Source: Pseudomonadota bacterium (GTDB taxonomy: Bacteria > Pseudomonadota > Alphaproteobacteria > Rhizobiales > Methylopilaceae). From it: a DNA stretch of 5,121 nucleotides. Every line of letters begins with the position of its first letter. Positions within the stretch are counted from its first letter, which is position 1. The position numbers were made by a program, and so were the translations under genes. The notes beneath the pieces were generated by a model that worked only from the letters and a program-made list of their open reading frames with translations, searched no databases and was not told the origin of the DNA. Below are positions 1 to 5,121 of the stretch, one piece after another. The DNA is taken from NCBI GenBank assembly GCA_023389135.1, contig JAEWEX010000498.1:1-5121 (forward strand), in the 5' to 3' direction.

Positions 1-1017
1 AAGCCGTTCTTCTCGCTGCTCGACCAGGCGCTGTCGGACGAACTGGAGCGCCGGGTCAGCCGCCCGTTCTGGATCGACACGGTCGGGCGATCCGACCTGA
101 TCGAGATCCGCATCCGCCTTGAGGACCAGGTGATGCGGGTGATCGCCCGGCGCAGCCAGGCCTATGCCTCCAATTCCCACATATTCATCGTCTGGATGGT
201 CTCGACCGCCTTCGTCCTCATGGGCATCGCCGTGCTGTTCCTGCGCAACCAGATCCGGCCCATCCTGTCGCTCGCCGACGCCGCGGAAAGCTTCGGCAAG
301 GGGCGCGACGTGCCCGACTTCCAGCCGCGGGGCGCGCGCGAGGTGCGGCGCGCGGCCGGCGCCTTTCTCGAGATGCGGGATCGCATCGAACGCCAGATCG
401 AGCAGCGCACCACCATGCTCGCGGGCGTCAGCCACGACCTCCGCACGGTGCTGACGCGCTTCAAGCTGGAGGTGGCCTTGCTGGACGACGGCGCCGAAAC
501 CGCCGAGCTCAGCCGCGACATCGACGAGATGACGCGGATGCTGGAGGCCTATCTCGCATTCGCGCGCGGCGACGGCGGCGAGCAGGCCGCGGTCGTCGAC
601 ATGCGCGTCCTGCTGGACGAGCTCAAGTCCGACGCCGAGCGTCATGGCCGCGACATCGAGGTCCACTTCTCCGGCGCGTCGCATGCGACCGTGCGGCCCA
701 ATGCGTTCAAGCGCCTGATAGGCAACCTGGCCGGCAACGCCGCGCGCTTCGGCAGGCGCGTCGTTGTGACGGCGCACCACGGCACGGACGAACTGGTGGT
801 CACGGTTGATGACGACGGGCCCGGCATCCCCGAGGACAAGCGCGAGGAGGTCTTCCGTCCGTTTCTCCGGCTGGACGACGCCCGCAACCAGGATCATGGC
901 GGCACCGGGCTCGGCCTCGCCATCGCCCGCGACATCGCCCGCGGCCATGGCGGCGACGTGACGCTGTCGCAGAGCCCGCTCGGCGGCCTTCGCGCCACGG
1001 TGCGCGTGCCGAGCTGA
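1..1017 (+). CDS. EnvZ-like sensor histidine kinase, C-terminal part (5' end off window)
   Basis: Inner-membrane sensor kinase of a two-component system: it autophosphorylates on His and passes the phosphate to a response regulator, probably encoded to the left. The frame is open from base 1, so the 338 visible residues are a C-terminal fragment and the internal GTG/ATG near base 130 is not the real start. Visible residues 1-59 are the end of the extracytoplasmic sensor region. Residues 60-81 form a hydrophobic membrane helix, followed by a HAMP linker (RNQIRPI onward). The H-box is SHDLRTVLTR with the phospho-acceptor His at visible residue 145. The HATPase_c domain follows, with N-box NLAGNAARF (about 242-250), G1 box DDDGPGIP (about 270-277), F-box FRPF and G2 box GGTGLGLA (about 300-307). 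All key ATP-binding residues look intact, so the kinase should be active. One oddity is Val in place of the usual Pro five residues after the His. Family assignment is firm; signal and partner are unknown. Confidence 0.93.
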   Translation, partial: KPFFSLLDQALSDELERRVSRPFWIDTVGRSDLIEIRIRLEDQVMRVIARRSQAYASNSHIFIVWMVSTAFVLMGIAVLFLRNQIRPILSLADAAESFGKGRDVPDFQPRGAREVRRAAGAFLEMRDRIERQIEQRTTMLAGVSHDLRTVLTRFKLEVALLDDGAETAELSRDIDEMTRMLEAYLAFARGDGGEQAAVVDMRVLLDELKSDAERHGRDIEVHFSGASHATVRPNAFKRLIGNLAGNAARFGRRVVVTAHHGTDELVVTVDDDGPGIPEDKREEVFRPFLRLDDARNQDHGGTGLGLAIARDIARGHGGDVTLSQSPLGGLRATVRVPS

Positions 1018-1027
1018 GCGGGGCTCA
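1015..1027. other. short perfect inverted repeat spanning both convergent stop codons
   Basis: The bases read TGAGC GGG GCTCA: a perfect 5-bp inverted repeat with a 3-base loop. Its outer three bases on each side are the TGA stop of the kinase (1015-1017) and, on the other strand, the TGA stop of the VOC gene (1025-1027). A further 5-bp match, GTGCG at 1000-1004 with CGCAC at 1028-1032, could extend the stem if a 10-base bulge were tolerated. There is no T-tract on either side, so this is at best a weak bidirectional terminator, and it may be a coincidence in GC-rich DNA. Confidence 0.3.
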
Positions 1028-1429
1028 CGCACCGAGCGAGAGCTGCCACGACACGCCGAAGCGGTCCTGCACCCAGCCGAAGCGGCGGGAGAAGGGGTAG
1101 CTGTCCAGCGGCATCATCACCACGCCGCCGTCCGACAGCGCGGCGAACAGACGATCCGTTTCGGACGCCTCTGCGCACGTCACGAAGATCGAGACCGACG
1201 GCGTGAACCCGAAGCCGTGCGAGACGAAGGAATCGCTGCACATGAAGCGCTGGCCGCCAAGGGTGAACGCGCCGTGCATCACCGTGCCTTCCGGACCGGG
1301 CTCTCCGGGACCATAGCGCGTCATGGCATCGATGCGCCCGTCGGGAAACAGCGACACGTAGAACCTCGCCGCCTCCTCGGCACGGCCCTCGAACATCAGG
1401 AAGGTGGCGGCTTGCGCGGAAGATTGCAT
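1025..1429 (-). CDS. VOC-fold protein, PhnB / 3-dmu-9_3-mt family
   Basis: A 134-residue single-domain protein of the vicinal oxygen chelate (glyoxalase/bleomycin resistance/dihydroxybiphenyl dioxygenase) superfamily, probably cytoplasmic; no signal peptide or membrane segment is visible. It carries the signature runs of the PhnB-like family: FLMFEGRAEEAARFYVSLFP near the N-terminus, TRYGPGEPGPEGTVMHGAF in the middle, and MPLDSYPFSRRFGWVQDRFG followed by VSWQL at the end. Database entries often name this family '3-demethylubiquinone-9 3-methyltransferase', but it has no methyltransferase (Rossmann/SAM) motif, so that name should not be taken as a function. The substrate is unknown. I chose the ATG at 1429 because GAGGTGA lies just upstream; an in-frame GTG at 1435 would add two residues but sits inside that ribosome-binding site. 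It is the last gene of the minus-strand run, 13 bases after the hrpB stop, and its end is 7 bases from the convergent kinase stop. Confidence 0.9.
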   Translation of the reverse strand: MQSSAQAATFLMFEGRAEEAARFYVSLFPDGRIDAMTRYGPGEPGPEGTVMHGAFTLGGQRFMCSDSFVSHGFGFTPSVSIFVTCAEASETDRLFAALSDGGVVMMPLDSYPFSRRFGWVQDRFGVSWQLSLGA

Positions 1430-1431
1430 GG

Positions 1432-1438
1432 TCACCTC
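1432..1438 (-). promoter_or_regulatory. Shine-Dalgarno site of the VOC gene
   Basis: On the minus strand the bases read GAGGTGA, followed by CC and the ATG at 1429. This matches seven bases of the consensus complementary to the 16S rRNA 3' end. It lies wholly in the 13-base gap after the hrpB stop and decides the start in favour of ATG 1429 over the GTG at 1435, which is part of the site itself. Confidence 0.7.
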
Positions 1439-1442
1439 GGCT

Positions 1443-3905
1443 TCATCGCTGGCGGGGCTTGGCCCGCGTGGTGGGCGCCTCGGACAGAGGGTCCTCCGGC
1501 CATGGATGCTTCGGGTATCTCCCCCGCATGTCGGCGCGGACCGCGCTCCACGAACCGCGCCAGAAACCGGGCAGGTCGCGCGTCACCTGTATCGGACGAT
1601 GCGCCGGCGACAGCAGTTCCAGCACCAGCGGCAGCCGCCCGCCGGCGATGGCGGGATGCCCGTCGAGCCCGAACAGCTCCTGCACCCGCAGCGCCACCGA
1701 CGGCGCCTCGCCGGAATAGTCGATGGCGATGCGCGATCCGGTGGGAGCCTGGAAATGGGTCGGCGCCTCCGCCTCCAGCCGCCGTCGGAGCGACCATGGC
1801 AGCAGCGCGTCCAGCGCGGCATCCAGATCCCCGGCGGTGATGTCCGCAACCCCCGACCGCCCCTCGATCCACGGCGCGAGCCAGCCCTCGGCGGTGGCGG
1901 CAAGCGGTGCATCCGAGAGATCCGGCCACGCGCCGCCCGCGCGAGCGAGGAAACCGACGCGCTCGCGAAGCTGGAGCTGGGCTTTTGTCCACGGCAGCCG
2001 GCCGATCCCGGCATCGGCGATCCCGCGCGCGAGGATCGCGGCTGCTTGCGGCCCTGCGGGCACCGCGATCGGCCGATCCTCGAGCAGCAGCGCGCCGAGA
2101 CGCCGCCGCCCGCGCGCCCGCAGCCGCAGGGCCGCAGCGTCGAAGTCCAGCTCCTCCCGCTGCTCGATGCGCTCGGAATACAGGGCCTCGATCTCGGCAG
2201 CGCCGATTTCCGCGGCGCCGAGGATGCGCGCGCCCGACGCAGAGCCTGCAAGGTCGGCGACGACGATGAACGGAGCCCGCGCGAGCGGGTGAGCGGGGTC
2301 CACCATGCCGCCGCGGCCATTGGCCAGCCTGAACGCACCCATCGCGCCGCGCGGCTGCGCGATGCGGTCGGGATAGGCGAGCGACAGGATCGCCCCGGCC
2401 GAGAGATCGCGCGAGGCCATGGATCCGGCGGCCCGTCCCGCTTCCGACGCCCACCGGCCGACGCTCGCGCGGGCGGCGCGAGCGCGGGGGTCACGGTCGC
2501 GGGTGAAGGCGTCCAAGCGATGGGCGAGATCGATGTCGGCGCCGCCGAGGCCGCGCTCGGTCAGCACCGCCGCCAGCCCCGCGGCCCGCGCAGCATGGCC
2601 CAGCGGTGCGGCGCCCACGACCATGGCGGCCAGCCGCGGCGGCAGCGGCAAGGCGCGAAGCGCCCTGCCGCGGGCGGTGATGAGCCCGTCCGCGCCAAGC
2701 GCGCCGAGGTCCGCCAGGAGCTTCCGCGCCTCAGCCATTGCCGCCTGGGGCGGCGGGTCCAGAAATGCCAGCGAGGCGGGGTCGGCCACGCCCCAGGCGG
2801 CGAGATCGAGCGCCAGGCCGGCGAGGTCGGAGGACAGGATCTCCGGCCGTGCGAACGGCTCCAGGCTTGCGGTCGCCGCCTGCTCCCACAAGCGGTAGCA
2901 CACCCCCGCCTCCGTGCGGCCGGCGCGGCCGCGCCGCTGGTCGGCGGCGGCGCGGGAGACGCGCACGGTCGCAAGCCGCGTCAGGCCAACGGCGGGCTCG
3001 AACACCGGCACGCGGGCGAGGCCGCAATCGATCACCACGCGCACGCCCTCGATGGTGAGGCTGGTCTCGGCGATGGCGGTGGCGAGCACCACCTTGCGAC
3101 GGCCCGCGGGCGACGGCGCGATGGCCCGGTCCTGGTCGGCCGGCTCCAGTCCGCCATGGAGTTCCGCGACGTCGACCTCGGGCGCGACGGCGCCCTCCAG
3201 CCGCTCCCGCGTGCGACGGATCTCACCCTGGCCGGGGAGAAAGACCAGGACACTGCCACGCTCCTCGGCCAGCGCCCGGCGAACGGCCGCCGTGGCGGCG
3301 TCCTCGATCCGGGCGAGCGGATCGCGCGGCAGATGGCGCGTCTCGACCGGATAGCTGCGCCCGGCGCTCTCGATGACCGGCACGGCGCCCAGCAGCCTTG
3401 CGACGCGTGCGCCGTCCAGCGTCGCCGACATCACCAGAAGCCTGAGGTCGGGCCGCAGCGCCCCCTGGACATCCAGCGCCAGCGCCAGCGCCAGATCCGC
3501 ATCCAGGGACCGCTCGTGGAACTCGTCGAACAGCACCGCGGCGACCCCGGCGAGTTCCGGATCGTCCAGGATCATCCGGGTGAACACGCCCTCGGTCACC
3601 ACCTCGATGCGGGTCGCGTCGGAGACGCTGGACCCGAAGCGCACCCGCAGCCCGACCCGCCGACCGACCGGCTCGTCCAGCGTCTTCGCCATGCGGGCGG
3701 CGGCGGCGCGGGCGGCGATGCGGCGTGGCTCCAGCACCAGGATGCGGGCGTCGCCGCGCCACGGTGCGTCCAGCAGCGCCAGCGGCACCCGGGTGGTCTT
3801 GCCCGCCCCCGGCGGCGCCACCAGCACCGCGCCACCGCCATGCGCCAGGGCCGATGAAATCGCGGGAAGCGCCTCGTCGATGGGCAGCGGCGGATCGAAT
3901 GCCAT
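1443..3905 (-). CDS. hrpB: ATP-dependent helicase HrpB (DEAH/DExH family), complete
   Basis: Superfamily 2 DExH helicase of the HrpB family, 820 residues, close to the roughly 810 of E. coli HrpB. Motifs in order: Walker A APPGAGKTT (residues 30-38), motif Ia LEPRR (58-62), TEGV (104-107), Walker B DEFH (127-130, the DEFH form of the DEAH box), motif III SAT (160-162), motif IV region VLVFLPGQGEI (219-229), motif V LATAIAETSLTI (274-285) and motif VI QRRGRAGR (323-330). The HA2-like middle region includes ILSSDLAGLALDLAAWG. The C-terminal HrpB_C domain ends in the family hallmark RYPKHPWPEDP (796-806). All catalytic motifs are intact, so ATP-driven nucleic-acid unwinding or remodelling is expected; the cellular role of HrpB is poorly defined. 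It should not be confused with the type III secretion regulator also called HrpB. The ATG at 3905 places Walker A at the usual distance. The frame stays open far upstream, but that part is a shadow of the transferase gene. No Shine-Dalgarno is visible, which suggests coupling to the gene 14 bases upstream. Confidence 0.96.
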   Translation of the reverse strand: MAFDPPLPIDEALPAISSALAHGGGAVLVAPPGAGKTTRVPLALLDAPWRGDARILVLEPRRIAARAAAARMAKTLDEPVGRRVGLRVRFGSSVSDATRIEVVTEGVFTRMILDDPELAGVAAVLFDEFHERSLDADLALALALDVQGALRPDLRLLVMSATLDGARVARLLGAVPVIESAGRSYPVETRHLPRDPLARIEDAATAAVRRALAEERGSVLVFLPGQGEIRRTRERLEGAVAPEVDVAELHGGLEPADQDRAIAPSPAGRRKVVLATAIAETSLTIEGVRVVIDCGLARVPVFEPAVGLTRLATVRVSRAAADQRRGRAGRTEAGVCYRLWEQAATASLEPFARPEILSSDLAGLALDLAAWGVADPASLAFLDPPPQAAMAEARKLLADLGALGADGLITARGRALRALPLPPRLAAMVVGAAPLGHAARAAGLAAVLTERGLGGADIDLAHRLDAFTRDRDPRARAARASVGRWASEAGRAAGSMASRDLSAGAILSLAYPDRIAQPRGAMGAFRLANGRGGMVDPAHPLARAPFIVVADLAGSASGARILGAAEIGAAEIEALYSERIEQREELDFDAAALRLRARGRRRLGALLLEDRPIAVPAGPQAAAILARGIADAGIGRLPWTKAQLQLRERVGFLARAGGAWPDLSDAPLAATAEGWLAPWIEGRSGVADITAGDLDAALDALLPWSLRRRLEAEAPTHFQAPTGSRIAIDYSGEAPSVALRVQELFGLDGHPAIAGGRLPLVLELLSPAHRPIQVTRDLPGFWRGSWSAVRADMRGRYPKHPWPEDPLSEAPTTRAKPRQR

Positions 3906-3908
3906 GGC

Positions 3909-3919
3909 GGCCGAAGGCC
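3909..3919 (-). other. small hairpin filling the ggt-hrpB gap
   Basis: On the minus strand the bases read GGCC TTC GGCC: a perfect 4-bp stem with a 3-base loop. It lies directly after the transferase stop (3920-3922) and 3 bases before the hrpB ATG (3905), taking 11 of the 14 intergenic bases. There is no T-run, so it is not a typical terminator. It occupies the place where a Shine-Dalgarno would be expected. It may affect hrpB translation, or may be chance in GC-rich DNA. Confidence 0.3.
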
Positions 3920-5121
3920 CTATTCGCCGATCACCACGCCCTCGCGCCGCGGATCGGCGCCGCCCTCGAGCCCGTCGGGGCCGATGACGATGCCGTGCAG
4001 GCCGGACGGCAGGCTGACCGGCCGGCTCTCGAAGCCCAGCGCCTCGATGCCCTGGACGAGTTCCTCCGCCACCGTGTCCTTCTCCAGTTCCATGGGGCCG
4101 AACCGGTTGATCACATGCGGCATGGAGATCGCGCGCTGGATGTCGAAGCCCCAGTCGATATGGGCGATCAGCGTCTTCGCGACGTAGCCGATGATCTGGC
4201 TGCCGCCGGGCGATCCCAGCGCCATATAGGGCCGGCCGTCCTTCATGACGATGGTCGGGCTCATGGAGGACCGCGGCCGCTTGCCGGGCGCGACGGCATT
4301 GGCCACCGGCACGCCGTCCACATGGCTGCGAAACGAGAAGTCGGTCAGCTCGTTGTTGAGCAGGAAGCCCCGCACCATGAGGCGCGACCCGAAGCCGCTC
4401 TCGATGGTGGTGGTCATGGACACCACATTGCCCTGGGCGTCTACGATGGAAAAATGGCTCGTGGCGGGCATTTCCAGGGGCGGATCGTCGGCATAGAGCG
4501 AGGCGTGGCTCCACTTCGGATTGCCGGGGGCCACCTCGCCGAGCGCGGTCTTGGCCTTCAGCAGGATCGAACGCTGCGCCAGGTAATCGCGATCGACGAG
4601 CCCCTTGACCGGGACCGGGACGAAATCGCTGTCCGCCAGGAAGCGCTCGCGGTCGGCGAAGGCGAGCCGCGAGGCATCACCGATGATCCGCCAGCTCTCC
4701 GGGGCGGTCGGCCCCAGCGCCGCGAGGTCGTACGGCTCCACCAGCCCGAGGATCTGCGCGACCGCGATGCCGCCGGACGAGGGTGGACCCATGCCGCACA
4801 CGCCCAGGCCGCGATAGAGCCCGCACACCGCCTCGCGCTCGCGCACCGCATAATTGGCGAGGTCGGCCTGCGCCAGAACGCCGGGATTTCCCTCCGCCTC
4901 GCGCACGGTGCGGACGATGTCCTCGGCAACCGGCCCTGAATAGAAGCCGTCGGCGCCCTTTTCGGCCAGCAGCCTCAGGGTCTGCCCGTAATCCGGGTTG
5001 CGCAGCGTCGAGCCTTCCGTGACGGCGTTGCCGTCGGCGTCGAAGAAGTAGCCGCGCGCGGCAGGGAACCGCTTCAGCCTCTCCGCGTCGGCCGCGACCA
5101 GCGTCGCAAGCCTCGGCGAGA
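3920..5121 (-). CDS. ggt: gamma-glutamyltransferase, C-terminal part (5' end off window)
   Basis: N-terminal nucleophile hydrolase that hydrolyses or transfers the gamma-glutamyl group of glutathione and related compounds; family members are usually exported to the periplasm or outside. The frame is open to the right edge, giving 399 residues of a family usually about 530-580 long, so the signal peptide and start of the large subunit lie off the window. The visible part has 219 residues of large subunit, including YFFDADGNAVTEGSTLRNPDYG, GADGFYSGPVAEDIV and PPSSGGIA. A 180-residue small subunit follows, beginning at the nucleophile Thr in PA/TSHFSIVD (codon 4460-4462), where self-cleavage is expected. 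Other conserved runs are LLNNELTDFS, KRPRSSMSPTIV and GSPGGSQII, which form the substrate pocket. Glu (codon 4400-4402) stands where the E. coli enzyme has Asn411, and the region after DFS is shorter than in E. coli, as in the lid-less Bacillus type. The internal GTG at 4906 is not the start. First visible gene of a run leading into hrpB. Confidence 0.94.
   Translation of the reverse strand, partial: SPRLATLVAADAERLKRFPAARGYFFDADGNAVTEGSTLRNPDYGQTLRLLAEKGADGFYSGPVAEDIVRTVREAEGNPGVLAQADLANYAVREREAVCGLYRGLGVCGMGPPSSGGIAVAQILGLVEPYDLAALGPTAPESWRIIGDASRLAFADRERFLADSDFVPVPVKGLVDRDYLAQRSILLKAKTALGEVAPGNPKWSHASLYADDPPLEMPATSHFSIVDAQGNVVSMTTTIESGFGSRLMVRGFLLNNELTDFSFRSHVDGVPVANAVAPGKRPRSSMSPTIVMKDGRPYMALGSPGGSQIIGYVAKTLIAHIDWGFDIQRAISMPHVINRFGPMELEKDTVAEELVQGIEALGFESRPVSLPSGLHGIVIGPDGLEGGADPRREGVVIGE

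Noticed and set aside
1025..1429. Reading the VOC protein as a ubiquinone-biosynthesis methyltransferase
   Set aside because: The family label '3-demethylubiquinone-9 3-methyltransferase' exists in databases, but the protein has the VOC fold signature and no SAM-binding motif.
2041..2200. GC-rich clustered GCG/CGC stretches within hrpB that look repeat-like
   Set aside because: They translate to a normal Ala/Arg-rich part of HrpB and show no regular unit, spacing or direct repeat longer than a few bases.
1404..3857. An 817-codon open frame on the plus strand, antisense to almost all of hrpB
   Set aside because: The translation is low-complexity and rich in Arg, Gly, Ala, Pro and Gln with no recognisable domain, as expected from the complement of a high-GC gene. 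The minus strand here carries all HrpB helicase motifs in order.
3906..4514. A 203-codon upstream extension of the hrpB frame that would give a 1023-residue fusion
   Set aside because: This stretch is an out-of-frame reading of the gamma-glutamyltransferase gene, which has clear family motifs in its own frame. HrpB proteins begin close to the ATG at 3905.
3725..4939. A 404-codon plus-strand open frame opposite the transferase gene
   Set aside because: No recognisable motif, and biased composition typical of antisense reading in high-GC DNA. The opposite strand encodes a well-conserved enzyme.

Overview
This is a high-GC window of ordinary chromosomal character. It resembles an alphaproteobacterium, probably of the Hyphomicrobiales (Rhizobiales) type. 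The basis is the strong G/C preference at third codon positions and the style of the proteins, especially the EnvZ-like kinase; no rRNA or other decisive taxonomic marker is present. I see no rRNA, tRNA, insertion sequence, CRISPR array or phage-like gene. Coding density is close to complete, with no gene-free stretch longer than 14 bases.

Layout: (1) Bases 1-1017, plus strand, hold the C-terminal 338 residues of an EnvZ-like sensor histidine kinase whose start lies off the left edge. (2) It meets head-on, with 7 bases between the stop codons, a three-gene minus-strand run read right to left. That run is a gamma-glutamyltransferase (3920 to beyond 5121, N-terminus off the right edge), then the complete ATP-dependent helicase gene hrpB (1443-3905, 820 residues), then a small VOC-fold protein of the PhnB / '3-dmu-9_3-mt' family (1025-1429). 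The gaps inside the run are 14 and 13 bases, so these three genes are probably one transcription unit.

The three minus-strand genes have no obvious common pathway: periplasmic or secreted glutathione/gamma-glutamyl metabolism, a DEAH-type helicase of poorly known role, and a small metabolite-binding or glyoxalase-fold protein. Their grouping looks like economical packing rather than a dedicated system. The kinase would signal through a response regulator that is probably encoded just left of the window.

I found no convincing new biological system. The points worth a second look are modest: the histidine kinase H-box has Val where Pro is usual; the transferase has Glu in place of a substrate-binding Asn and a shortened lid region; hrpB has no visible Shine-Dalgarno and a small hairpin fills almost its entire leader; and a perfect short inverted repeat contains both convergent stop codons.
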